Shown piece after piece: positions 16,078-24,342 of a stretch of DNA of 34,134 nt. This DNA is from Bacteroidota bacterium (GTDB lineage: Bacteria; Spirochaetota; Spirochaetia; JABMQR01). The notes under the pieces were generated by a model. The model did no database searches, had not been told where the DNA came from, and worked only from the letters and a program-made list of their open reading frames with translations. The DNA lies in assembly GCA_013202335.1 (NCBI GenBank), contig JABMQR010000315.1, positions 1 through 34,134 on the forward strand. Reading direction: 5' to 3'. The position numbers and the translations under genes were made by a program. Each line of letters opens with the position of its first letter. The stretch's first letter is position 1.

Positions 16078-17256
16078 ATGTATGTCCCACGTATATCAGG
16101 ATATCGACCACTTATTGATCGATCTATTTTAACAGTATATTTTTCGAGTTTTTTAATTCTGATGAATCTCATGGTCTCTCTGACTCTTTTTCCCCTCTAT
16201 GTAAAATACAGGGGTGGAAGTGATTTTATGATAGGCCTTCAAAGCAGTATCTTCACTTTGGCATCTGTCATTCTAAGGCTCTACTTTGGTCCCCTTGCAG
16301 ATTCTGTTGGAAGAAAATTTCCTTTGGTGCTGGGGGCTTTTGCTTTTGGGACGGCGCCTCTTTTAATCTGGCTCTCTCCTGATTTCTTTGTTATGTCTCT
16401 TGCAAGAGTATATCAGGCTGTTGGTATGGCAACTTTTCTATCAGCTGCCAGTTCCTCTGTTGCCGATATGGTTCCTGAGCAGATACGCGGAACAGCTATA
16501 GGTTTGTATCGCGCTTTGGCCTCAGTAGCTGTTATGGCAGGGCCGTTTCTTGGGCTTCGCCTAATAAATAATTTCGGCTATCCTCACTTCTTTATTGCAC
16601 TTTCGGTTTCATCGCTGCTGGCAATGTTTCTTCTGTTTACTGTAAGGCTGCCTGATGGAGCTATGAAAAATACAGGCAGATCTGTAAGACCCGGGGATCT
16701 TCTGTCTCTAATGAGAAATAAGGATCTTAAGGGATGTTATACCGGGATTATACTTACATCTCTCACTTCGGGTATTGTTCTGACTTATACAGCAATCTAC
16801 TTTACAACCATTCCGGATACAATCTCACCTCCGCTGTTTTTCACCATTTATGCTGCTTTCGGGATAATCGCTTCAACCCTTTCAGGTTATTTATCAGACA
16901 GACTTGGGAGAATAACTTTAGTGATGCCGTTAATAATTATGTTCGGTCTTGGACTCATACTTCTGGGAACCTCTGTACTGGGAGACAGTCTTCTATTTCT
17001 TGCAGCTCCAGCACTTATTGCTGTCGGCTACGCAGGTGGTATAACAAATTTTACTACGTGGATAGTAGACAGTGCTCCGGACGAACTCAGGGCATCAGCA
17101 TTATCTTTTCAGGAAAGCTCGATAGATATTGGGAATACAATAGGCATACTTATTTTCGGGATTCTCGCATCAGGTTTCTATTATGCGCCCCTGTTTACAG
17201 GATTAGGCCTGGTAACTCTATTTTTCCCACTGGTGGTAAGAGCAGCAAGAAGGTAG
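16078..17256 (+). CDS. Major facilitator superfamily transporter
   Basis: A 392-residue membrane protein with about 12 hydrophobic segments. The A-like MFS loop between segments 2 and 3 reads GPLADSVGRKFPLVLG (about 77-92), and a second copy between segments 8 and 9 reads GYLSDRLGRITLVM, the internal duplication expected for MFS. Three bases separate it from the SDR gene. It gives the operon a second, ion-coupled transport route beside the ABC system, either for the heterocyclic part or for exporting a product. Confidence 0.88.
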   Translation: MYVPRISGYRPLIDRSILTVYFSSFLILMNLMVSLTLFPLYVKYRGGSDFMIGLQSSIFTLASVILRLYFGPLADSVGRKFPLVLGAFAFGTAPLLIWLSPDFFVMSLARVYQAVGMATFLSAASSSVADMVPEQIRGTAIGLYRALASVAVMAGPFLGLRLINNFGYPHFFIALSVSSLLAMFLLFTVRLPDGAMKNTGRSVRPGDLLSLMRNKDLKGCYTGIILTSLTSGIVLTYTAIYFTTIPDTISPPLFFTIYAAFGIIASTLSGYLSDRLGRITLVMPLIIMFGLGLILLGTSVLGDSLLFLAAPALIAVGYAGGITNFTTWIVDSAPDELRASALSFQESSIDIGNTIGILIFGILASGFYYAPLFTGLGLVTLFFPLVVRAARR

Positions 17257-17315
17257 TTCTCACACAGTCTGTTAGGTTGATACACTGTAGGTTTATATAA
17301 GTATGGAGGTTTTAA

Positions 17316-17807
17316 ATGGAGAATTTTTTTATTACTGTTAATTTAAACATCAATGGACGTGTGCAGCAGATTCAAATAAAAAAAAGCTGGACTCTTCTTT
17401 ATGTTTTAAGAGAAATTTTGAGTCTGACAGGCACAAAGTATGGGTGTGGAACTGGCGATTGCGGTGCCTGTAAGGTCCTTGTAGACGGGGAAGCAAAAAA
17501 TTCCTGTATACTCCTTGCACGAAATCTGGCAGGGAAAGAGATAGTCACTATTGAAGGACTTCTTAAGAATGGAAAACTAAATGTAATACAGCAGTCTTTT
17601 GTGGACTCCGGAGCCATACAGTGCGGATTCTGTACTCCTGGAATGATCATAACCACAACAGCCTTGCTTTCAGGAAATTCTGAACCATCTGAAGAAGAGA
17701 TTAGAAAAGGATTTGAAGAAAACTTATGCAGATGTACTGGTTATGTCAAGATTGTTGATGCAGTGCATCTTGCTGCTTCCCGCTTAAAGGAGACAGTCAA
17801 TGGGTGA
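17316..17807 (+). CDS. Xanthine dehydrogenase-family [2Fe-2S] subunit (CoxS/XdhC type)
   Basis: A 163-residue electron-transfer subunit of a molybdenum hydroxylase. The plant-type ferredoxin cluster uses C44, C49, C52 and C64. The second, helical cluster uses C103, C106, C138 and C140 (QCGFCTPG and LCRCTGY). All eight ligands are intact. GGAGG precedes ATG 17316. It overlaps the large subunit gene by 8 bases. In this operon no FAD subunit gene separates or follows them, so electrons may pass to the FAD subunit encoded at 24335 or directly to another acceptor. Confidence 0.95.
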   Translation: MENFFITVNLNINGRVQQIQIKKSWTLLYVLREILSLTGTKYGCGTGDCGACKVLVDGEAKNSCILLARNLAGKEIVTIEGLLKNGKLNVIQQSFVDSGAIQCGFCTPGMIITTTALLSGNSEPSEEEIRKGFEENLCRCTGYVKIVDAVHLAASRLKETVNG

Positions 17808-20145
17808 TCGATATACAGAAATCAAGGATTTTGAGAGAAAAATAAGTGAAAAGGGCTTTAAATATGTAGGAAAGAGAATTCTTAACCGTGAATCGGAAAT
17901 GAAAGCATCCGGTGAGATGCTGTATATTGACGACATCCGGATGAAAGGAATGCTTCACGGAAAAATTCTTTTTTCCCCACATCCTCATGCGAGGATAAAG
18001 AGTATTGATACGACAAGGGCAGAGGCTCTGACCGGGGTGCATGCTGTCATACACCATTTCAACACTCCCCATATTGCTTACAATGGCGCTGCTCGTTTCT
18101 ACATGGATTCAAGTCCTATGGATATGCCGAGGACAGAGTATGTATTTGATGATACGGTAAAATATGTAGGTGACAGAGTTGCTGCCGTTGCTGCTGATGA
18201 TCCGTCAATCGCAGCAGCTGCAATTAAATTAATTGAAGTTGAGTATGAAAAACTGCCATTTTCTGTTGATTTTGAAGAAGCAATTAAGAAGGGATCTGCT
18301 CAGGCAAACCCTAATGGAAAAGAAAGATCAAATATATGTGCGGACTGGTTGGCATATGGAAATGATTCTGAAGAAGCTGTCCTTAAACAGATAAAAAATG
18401 CAGATTTTTCATTCGAGGATACATTCAGAACTCCCAGGGTTCACCATGGTTATATGGAGCCGGTGTGCCATATTGCTAATTTTACCAGAGACGGCAAACT
18501 AACCATCTGGTCTTCCTGTCAGAATGTTTTCTCTTTCCGGGATGTAATTGCCTCTGCTCTGAAACTGCCGCAAAATAAGCTTAGAGTCATAAAAACTGTC
18601 AGCGGAGGCGCCTTCGGCGGAAAACTGGAGGTCATGCATGAACCTGTTGCTGGTCTTTTATCGATGAGAACTTTCAGACCTGTTAAAATACTCCTTGACA
18701 GAAAGGAAACATTCATTTCAACAAGAAGCAGACATGAGGCAATAATCACCGTATCAACAGGACTGAATAAGGATGGAAATATCGTTGGACAGCATGTCAA
18801 ATCCTATATGAATACAGGCGCATACGCTGGTGCCGGCCCCAACACAGTCGGAGCCCAGTCCGGCAAGATGTTTATCCTTTATAACGGAGAGAAAATGTTC
18901 TATCGGGGGGCTTCTTTTTATACAAATACCCCTACCGCCGGGGCGATGAGGGGATACGGTTGTCCTCAGATCATGGCTGCCCGGGAGACTCATACTGATC
19001 AGATCGCTGTAAAGATGGGAATTGATCCTGTGGAATTGAGACTTAAGAATGTGGTAAGACCCTATGAAAAAAACTGTTTGGGCGCTATTATGCACAATGC
19101 CCGAATAGCGGAGTGCATTGAAACCGGTGCGAAGTTGTTTGACTGGAAAAACAGAAGGGAAAAGGCTGAAAAGCTTCAATCCGGCAGATACCGCAAAGGT
19201 GTCGGAATGGATATTGCTGTCCATGGTAACGGATGGTACCCTGTTTATCAGGATCTGACGACTATAACTATAAAGATGAACAATGATGGAACGGTGATTC
19301 TTCTGACGGGAACACATGATCTGGGAACAGGTTCCAGAACAATCCTTGCCCAGATAGCAGGAGAAGTTCTTGATCTTCCTCCCGAATATATAGAAGTTAT
19401 TGAAGCAGATACAGATATTACTCCTCTGGACCTGGGGGCTCAGGCATCCCGCACCACCTATATTGGCGGTAATGCGACAATACTAACTGCAAAAAACCTT
19501 AGAAAACAGCTGATCAGCGAAGGCGCATCAATTCTTGATTTAAAGTCTTCGGAAGTTAAAATTGAAAACAGGTCGGTAGTTTCTATCTCTGATCCAAAGT
19601 TAAGGTGTTCCTATACCGATATAGTTGCCTCCGCTCAGGCCGGAAAACATGGCAGCCAAAGGGATTTAACAGCAACTGAAACCTTTGAATCAATTAATTC
19701 CATAGACAGTTATGTGGCTGTCTTTACAGAGGTCGAGGTTGATACAGACACGGGAAAAGTAAGAGTAATAGAAGTCGCTCCTATCCATAATTCCGGGAGA
19801 GTAATAAACCCCGTGCTCTTTGAAGGGCAGGTTAACGGAGGAGTTCATATGGGACTGGGTTATGCTCTATCTGAAAAGATGCTGATTGACCGTTCAACAG
19901 GAAGGGTTACAAACCCCAACTTCAAGAAATACAGAATGTTTAAAGCCGCAGATATGCCTGAAATCAATATAACGACAGTTGAAAGTCCTGAAAATGCCGG
20001 CCCCTTCGGAGCAAAAAGTATCGGTGAGTGCGCAACTGACGGAGTCGCGGGAGCTGTTGTAAATGCGGTTAGTCATGCTCTTGGGAATATCAGGCTGGAC
20101 AGGATACCCCTTACCCCTGAATATCTGAAATCTGTTATCCGGTAG
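17800..20145 (+). CDS. Xanthine dehydrogenase-family molybdopterin-binding subunit
   Basis: A 781-residue Mo-cofactor subunit (CoxL/XdhA-like). It has GGAFGGKLE near residue 270, AMRGYGCPQ near 385 and the late GAKSIGECATDG segment, whose glutamate aligns with the base in the xanthine dehydrogenase GEP motif. Two substitutions stand out against the paralogue at 25226: FGGKL-E instead of FGGKEE, where the first glutamate aligns with the purine-binding Glu802 of bovine xanthine oxidase, and GECA instead of GEPA. The active-site loop lacks the CODH-type cysteine. The enzyme therefore probably hydroxylates a related but different heterocycle or aldehyde. It is the last gene of the long + strand operon. 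Confidence 0.93.
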   Translation: MGDRYTEIKDFERKISEKGFKYVGKRILNRESEMKASGEMLYIDDIRMKGMLHGKILFSPHPHARIKSIDTTRAEALTGVHAVIHHFNTPHIAYNGAARFYMDSSPMDMPRTEYVFDDTVKYVGDRVAAVAADDPSIAAAAIKLIEVEYEKLPFSVDFEEAIKKGSAQANPNGKERSNICADWLAYGNDSEEAVLKQIKNADFSFEDTFRTPRVHHGYMEPVCHIANFTRDGKLTIWSSCQNVFSFRDVIASALKLPQNKLRVIKTVSGGAFGGKLEVMHEPVAGLLSMRTFRPVKILLDRKETFISTRSRHEAIITVSTGLNKDGNIVGQHVKSYMNTGAYAGAGPNTVGAQSGKMFILYNGEKMFYRGASFYTNTPTAGAMRGYGCPQIMAARETHTDQIAVKMGIDPVELRLKNVVRPYEKNCLGAIMHNARIAECIETGAKLFDWKNRREKAEKLQSGRYRKGVGMDIAVHGNGWYPVYQDLTTITIKMNNDGTVILLTGTHDLGTGSRTILAQIAGEVLDLPPEYIEVIEADTDITPLDLGAQASRTTYIGGNATILTAKNLRKQLISEGASILDLKSSEVKIENRSVVSISDPKLRCSYTDIVASAQAGKHGSQRDLTATETFESINSIDSYVAVFTEVEVDTDTGKVRVIEVAPIHNSGRVINPVLFEGQVNGGVHMGLGYALSEKMLIDRSTGRVTNPNFKKYRMFKAADMPEINITTVESPENAGPFGAKSIGECATDGVAGAVVNAVSHALGNIRLDRIPLTPEYLKSVIR

Positions 20146-20154
20146 GTTCGTTAG

Positions 20155-20211
20155 TTCTACTGAGGGTCTTCCAAAATTAGGCGATTTTGAAAGATCGACC
20201 TGTTAGTAGAA
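20155..20211. terminator. Long imperfect inverted repeat between convergent genes
   Basis: TTCTACT at 20155-20161 pairs with AGTAGAA at 20205-20211. Inside, TCTT/AAGA and CAAAAT/ATTTTG arms enclose a TAGGCG loop. The structure lies just past the stop of the molybdopterin subunit gene and 43 bases beyond the end of gntR, so it could terminate both convergent transcripts. It has no strong T-run, so Rho-independent function is uncertain. Confidence 0.45.
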
Positions 20212-20253
20212 GTTTCCGATTATTATATGTCTTTGTGCTATAAGAAATTGACT

Positions 20254-20985
20254 CTACTGTCTCTGCAAATGAATATCGAAGATATATCTATCGCCTCTGT
20301 ACCAGCTCCGACTGTACTCAAAGGGTATGTTATCCTGTATGAAAGATGTTCTTTGTATATACAGAATTGGATCACCCTTTTTGATTCCGAGGTAGGAGGC
20401 AGTTTCTTTGTCTGCGGGCGTTGCCTCCAGGTGTTCAGTAGCACTAAGTATAATTTTCTTGTATCTTCTGCTGAATACCGAATAGAGAGATTCCTTCTTA
20501 AAATCAAAGTGAAGAAGATCAGGGCAAAAAACAGAAGAAACATAGCTTTCGTGTATTACAATTGGTTCATTATTGGCAAATCTCAGACGTTTTATTTTAA
20601 AGACCTTATCCTCTTTATGTAATTCCATTGAAGCCTGTATAAATTCGGGGGCATTAACCTCTTTAACTTCCAGAATCTCTGATCTCACCGTAAAACCCTT
20701 ATCCTCCATATCAGATTTAAAGCCCTTAAATTTCTCCTGACTGTTTTCAATTCTTGGTTTCTGAATATAGGTACCATAACCCTGCTTCCTAACCAGGTAA
20801 CCCTCATTCACCAGTTCTGTAACGGCACTTCTGGCAGTCAGCCGGCTGACGCCATACTTCTCTTTCAGTTGGGGTTCGGAAAGGATTTTATCTCCGGGTT
20901 TAAGTTTTCCACTTGTAATTTCTTTAAATATGCTTTCTTTGATCTGCCAGTAAACCGGGATATGGCTTTTTCGGTCAATTTTCAA
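20254..20985 (-). CDS. GntR-family regulator, HutC subfamily (UTRA domain)
   Basis: A 243-residue transcription factor. The winged helix spans residues 1-75, with PVYWQIKE, LSEPQLKEKYGVSRLTAR and the wing QGYGTYI. A UTRA ligand-binding domain of about 150 residues follows, with KIKRLRFANNEPIVIHESY and the typical GDPILYIQRTSF near the end. The start is TTG 20985; AGGAG lies 7 bases upstream and no better codon is near. It is divergent from the 2-hydroxyacid dehydrogenase gene and shares that promoter region. HutC-type operators at 8792, 21058, 33707 and 33733 make it the likely local repressor of three operons. Its effector is unknown. Confidence 0.93.
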   Translation of the reverse strand: MKIDRKSHIPVYWQIKESIFKEITSGKLKPGDKILSEPQLKEKYGVSRLTARSAVTELVNEGYLVRKQGYGTYIQKPRIENSQEKFKGFKSDMEDKGFTVRSEILEVKEVNAPEFIQASMELHKEDKVFKIKRLRFANNEPIVIHESYVSSVFCPDLLHFDFKKESLYSVFSRRYKKIILSATEHLEATPADKETASYLGIKKGDPILYIQRTSFIQDNIPFEYSRSWYRGDRYIFDIHLQRQ

Positions 20986-21002
20986 TACTATACTCCTTAA
21001 TC

Positions 21003-21032
21003 ATTATATCCTTTTTAGATTCATGTTGACAA
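21003..21032 (-). promoter_or_regulatory. Promoter of the GntR gene
   Basis: On the minus strand TTGTCA (21032-21027) and a perfect TATAAT (21008-21003) are 18 bases apart. The -35 element overlaps the -35 of the divergent + promoter. The start of transcription would fall only about 11 bases before the TTG codon, so the leader is very short and barely includes the AAGGAG. Confidence 0.5.
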
Positions 21033-21054
21033 CTAATAGTACACGGTTTAATAT
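21026..21054 (+). promoter_or_regulatory. Promoter of the 2-hydroxyacid dehydrogenase operon
   Basis: TTGACA at 21026-21031 and TAATAT at 21049-21054 with a 17-base spacer. TTTAAT at 21047 is an alternative -10. The operator begins 4 bases further on, so a bound GntR would block initiation. Confidence 0.55.
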
Positions 21055-21057
21055 AAG

Positions 21058-21069
21058 TTGTCTATACAA
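21058..21069. promoter_or_regulatory. GntR/HutC-type operator, site 2
   Basis: TTGTCTATACAA matches all eight fixed positions of TNGTNTANACNA. It is in the divergent control region of the GntR gene itself and 28 bases before the dehydrogenase start codon. This is the best evidence that the adjacent regulator binds this motif and could sense the pathway it controls. Confidence 0.78.
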
Positions 21070-21097
21070 TTAAATATGATAAAATTAAGGAGAAAAA

Positions 21098-22096
21098 ATG
21101 GTAAAACCTATTGTAGCGATAACCATAGGAAGAAAATACTATCCAAGAATGATATCTGATAGAAGCATCCGAATATTGGAGTCTTTTGCAGTCGTCAGGC
21201 ATACAGGTTCAGAAGACCCAGCTGACAAAAAAGAGATGCTTAGACTTCTAGATGGAGCAGATGCCTGTATAACGAGTTGGGAAGTGGCTCCTCTGGATTC
21301 GGAGATTATGGCAAAAGTATCTAGTCTAAAAGCAGTTGTTCATATGGGGGGCAGTGTCAAACGTCTCGTATCAGATGCTCTGTTTGAAAAGGGGATAAAA
21401 GTTTTTGGAGCGAGCCCTGTATTAGCTGAAATGGTTGCTGAGACCGCTCTGGGCTTCATGATTATTGGAATGAAGAAAGGTTGGGAGCTTGCCGGTATAG
21501 TGAAAAATGGGGGATGGAGAGAGGGTTCCTGCTGGCCTCCCAGAGAACTTCGTGGAAAAACAGTGGGAATTATCGGGGCAAGCCAAGTTGGAAGACATGT
21601 TATTAAACTCTTAAAGCCCTTTAATGTAAATATTCTGGTTTATGATCCCTTTCTCTCAGAAGAAGAGGCAGCTTCTCTGGATGTTAGAATCACAAGTATG
21701 GAAGAGCTTGCCGCTGAATCTGATGTTATTTCACTTCATGCACCGATTAATGAAAATACCCGTCAAATATTAAATGCTGATATTTTCAAATTGATGAAGG
21801 CTGACGCTCTGATTGTTAATACAGCCAGAGGTTCTTTGATAGATGAACCAGCCCTTATCAGGGAACTTTCTGCAGGAAAATTTAACGCAGTACTGGATGT
21901 TACTGATCCCGAACCCCCATTGGAAGATAATCCCTTGCGTAAACTACCAAACGTCACTGTTCTACCCCATATTGCCGGATGTATTGAAGACTGCAGTGAT
22001 ATGAGCTTGAGAGCTGCAGAAGAGCTGAGAAGATTTTTTAACAACGAAGCACCTCTCTACGAAATAACCAGAGATATGTTTTACAGGATTTCATGA
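21098..22096 (+). CDS. D-2-hydroxyacid dehydrogenase family protein
   Basis: A 332-residue NAD-dependent dehydrogenase of the phosphoglycerate dehydrogenase/hydroxypyruvate reductase family. The cofactor loop is GIIGASQVGRHV (157-168), with serine-glutamine in the usual GxGxxG. The catalytic residues are R244 (NTARGSLID), E272 (DPEPPLE) and H291 (LPHIAG), all conserved. AAGGAG precedes ATG 21098. It is the first gene of a two-gene operon with the phosphoesterase, 4 bases apart. It probably reduces or oxidises a 2-keto/2-hydroxy acid from the sugar side of the pathway, such as a glyoxylate or sugar-acid product. Confidence 0.9.
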   Translation: MVKPIVAITIGRKYYPRMISDRSIRILESFAVVRHTGSEDPADKKEMLRLLDGADACITSWEVAPLDSEIMAKVSSLKAVVHMGGSVKRLVSDALFEKGIKVFGASPVLAEMVAETALGFMIIGMKKGWELAGIVKNGGWREGSCWPPRELRGKTVGIIGASQVGRHVIKLLKPFNVNILVYDPFLSEEEAASLDVRITSMEELAAESDVISLHAPINENTRQILNADIFKLMKADALIVNTARGSLIDEPALIRELSAGKFNAVLDVTDPEPPLEDNPLRKLPNVTVLPHIAGCIEDCSDMSLRAAEELRRFFNNEAPLYEITRDMFYRIS

Positions 22097-22100
22097 GAAA

Positions 22101-23834
22101 ATGGGTATTCAAGAATACAGTAGATCAGTTGGTGCAAATGGTAACGACCGAAGAGTGTTTGCTGTGGACTGGAACTTTTCAGCGATCGATGCAAGTCATC
22201 TTCCGAAAAAAAGGGATAACCTAAAAGAAAAACCATTTCTCCTTAAAATCTTTCATATTAACGATCTCCACTGCAATATCTATGCTTTTGGTGAGGACTA
22301 TTCAGCAACACCTGTGTTTTCAAAGATAGTCAATGTGGTACAGAAAGAGAGAGAGTTATCCGAATGCAGATACGATACCGGTGTCCTCTTTTTGTCTGCT
22401 GGTGATGATAGTACAGGATCTCCCATGGATCATCTTACCGGATATGACGGGAAAGATTTTATATGCAACCCTATATATTCTGCTTTCACACTTGCAGGAG
22501 TCGACGCTACTGTATTGGGCAATCATGATTTTGATACAGGACTGCAGACACTTAAACAATCCATAAGGAAGGATGCAGTTTTTCCTGTCCTTTCTGCTAA
22601 TCTGAAACATGATGGGGAACTTGACGGTCTGGTTTATCCTGGGGCAGTGATTGTAATTAAAGGGGTCAGAATCGGTATTATCGGTCTAACAACTCCGGGG
22701 CAGATTCGATCACGGGAAGGCTCTGATTTCTCAATTACCAATCCCCTGAAATCTGTAAAGGAACTTTATGATAAACTAAGTTGGTTCTGTGATTCAATTA
22801 TTATTCTTAGTCACCTTGGATATAAATTGGGTTCTACCTTTGCAGCCGTAAAAATAATGGGAGATCTGGAACTTGCCTCCAATCTGAAAGATCAGAAAAT
22901 AGATTTAATAATTGGCGGACATACTCATGATTTCCTTAATATCAATGGGTTGGAGTTGAAAAATCTTGTAAATAAGATACCTGTTCTACAGGCCGGATAT
23001 AACGGTCTGTTTTATGGCAAAACTATACTTAAGATTTCTGATCAGAATAGTCTGATCCACACTTCTGTAATCCCGACTGGAACTCTGCCCAGCAACAGTA
23101 ATTTTGATTCAGCTTATGAGAATACAAATGCCGGTAGAGCCATTGCTGAATTAAAAAAATCTGTTGGCAGTCTGGAGCTGACTGAAGAATTTAGGCTGAA
23201 TGATTATGAAATTCTAAAAGACAGTTTTGAGAATCCCATGGCTAATTTCATCACCGATGCATTGGCCTCTGTAATCAGAGATACCGGACAAGCCATTGAT
23301 TTTACCCTTATCGACGGTACAAGCATGATAACCTTTTTTAATTCCAAGAGAAAAACGGTAAATACTATCGATGTTTACCGTCTTATGCCTTACGCAGATA
23401 CAATCGTACTGATAACCATAACTGGCAGAATATTATCGGATATTATTCATGGGAATGCACGGCGGTTAAACAGGGATGATAATCCAAATACTGAAAGAGG
23501 ATTTCTTCATTTCAGCCGAGAGCTCAGATATACACTTGATAAAACTATGGACAATGTAATGGATATAATCATCGACGGCAGCCCTCTGGACACTTGTTAT
23601 GAGAAAATATTTACCCTGGCCATGCCAAACTATGTTCAGGGACTCTCAAGGAATTGGGAAGAATCAGAAAAAGCTGTAGGGAAAACAATTATTAGTCTGA
23701 GAGATATCCCGAAGAAGGATACAGGGATGTATGTCCGGAATGAACTGCTGCAATTTATTAAAAGGAAAGGTGTTTCGGAGGGTAGTGGTTTTCTTACCGA
23801 TGGCCGACTGAATATTGTGTCTTTTAATCGATAA
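22101..23834 (+). CDS. 5'-nucleotidase/UshA-type metallophosphoesterase without signal peptide
   Basis: A 577-residue two-domain phosphoesterase. The metal site motifs are present: NDLHCN (D55, H57), SAGDD (D102), LGNHDFD (N141, H142, D143) and GGHTHDF near residue 273. The C-terminal 5'-nucleotidase domain contains DFTLIDGTSM, close to the usual (N)GGxIR segment but altered. UshA-type enzymes are normally exported, yet the first 45 residues here are polar with no hydrophobic segment, so cytoplasmic action is expected. ATG 22101 lies 4 bases after the dehydrogenase stop, and no alternative start adds a signal. It may dephosphorylate nucleotides or phosphorylated intermediates. Its 3' end is 10 bases from the converging minus-strand operon. 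Confidence 0.87.
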   Translation: MGIQEYSRSVGANGNDRRVFAVDWNFSAIDASHLPKKRDNLKEKPFLLKIFHINDLHCNIYAFGEDYSATPVFSKIVNVVQKERELSECRYDTGVLFLSAGDDSTGSPMDHLTGYDGKDFICNPIYSAFTLAGVDATVLGNHDFDTGLQTLKQSIRKDAVFPVLSANLKHDGELDGLVYPGAVIVIKGVRIGIIGLTTPGQIRSREGSDFSITNPLKSVKELYDKLSWFCDSIIILSHLGYKLGSTFAAVKIMGDLELASNLKDQKIDLIIGGHTHDFLNINGLELKNLVNKIPVLQAGYNGLFYGKTILKISDQNSLIHTSVIPTGTLPSNSNFDSAYENTNAGRAIAELKKSVGSLELTEEFRLNDYEILKDSFENPMANFITDALASVIRDTGQAIDFTLIDGTSMITFFNSKRKTVNTIDVYRLMPYADTIVLITITGRILSDIIHGNARRLNRDDNPNTERGFLHFSRELRYTLDKTMDNVMDIIIDGSPLDTCYEKIFTLAMPNYVQGLSRNWEESEKAVGKTIISLRDIPKKDTGMYVRNELLQFIKRKGVSEGSGFLTDGRLNIVSFNR

Positions 23835-23844
23835 AAGATTAAAA

Positions 23845-24342
23845 CTATGTTTTAGGAGAGAGGGGACATTCTTTCATTTTTTCACCGGCCAGCTTTACGG
23901 CGTCTACAATCTGCTTATATCCTGTACATCGGCACAAATTACCTGAAATAGCTTCTTTGATCTCCATCTCATCCGGATTCGATATCTTGTTCAGCAGTTG
24001 GTAACCACTCAGAACCATTCCGGGTGTACAAAATCCGCACTGAACAGCTCCAGCCTCTATAAAGGCCTCCTGGATCGGATGAAGACTGCCATCCGGGTTC
24101 TCCATTCCCTCTATAGTGAGGATCTCCGCATCCTGAGCCTGAGCAGCCAGAATCATACAGGAGTTGACCTTTTTACTATTCATAATGATTGTACAGGCTC
24201 CGCATTCTCCTACGCCGCATCCCTCTTTGACCCCGGTTAATCCGATGGCATCTCTCAATACATCCAGTAATCTGGCATAGGGTTCAACTTCAACTTCAAC
24301 GGGTTTTTTATTAACCACCATAGTTATTTTAATTTTATTCAT
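23845..24342 (-). CDS. Xanthine dehydrogenase-family [2Fe-2S] subunit
   Basis: A 165-residue iron-sulfur subunit with all eight cluster cysteines: C42, C47, C50, C62 and C102, C105, C137, C139 (GCGVGECGAC, QCGFCTPG, LCRCTGY). It is the last gene of the minus-strand operon and overlaps the FAD subunit gene by 8 bases. It completes a canonical three-subunit molybdenum hydroxylase. It is clearly paralogous to the 17316 protein but is not a recent duplicate, because many positions differ. Confidence 0.95.
   Translation of the reverse strand: MNKIKITMVVNKKPVEVEVEPYARLLDVLRDAIGLTGVKEGCGVGECGACTIIMNSKKVNSCMILAAQAQDAEILTIEGMENPDGSLHPIQEAFIEAGAVQCGFCTPGMVLSGYQLLNKISNPDEMEIKEAISGNLCRCTGYKQIVDAVKLAGEKMKECPLSPKT

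Noticed and set aside
16734..17300. 188-codon + strand frame
   Set aside because: It is a shifted frame within the MFS gene, rich in Ser/Tyr/Arg, with no domain and no ribosome binding site.
18754..19317. 187-codon minus-strand frame
   Set aside because: It is antisense to the molybdopterin subunit gene, whose motifs run through the same DNA.
17316..20145. Carbon monoxide dehydrogenase (CoxSL)
   Set aside because: The large subunit lacks the CODH active-site cysteine loop and has RGYGCPQ in that region; it fits the wider xanthine dehydrogenase family.
20227..20622. 131-codon + strand frame opposite gntR
   Set aside because: The GntR protein on the other strand has complete winged-helix and UTRA motifs; this frame has none.
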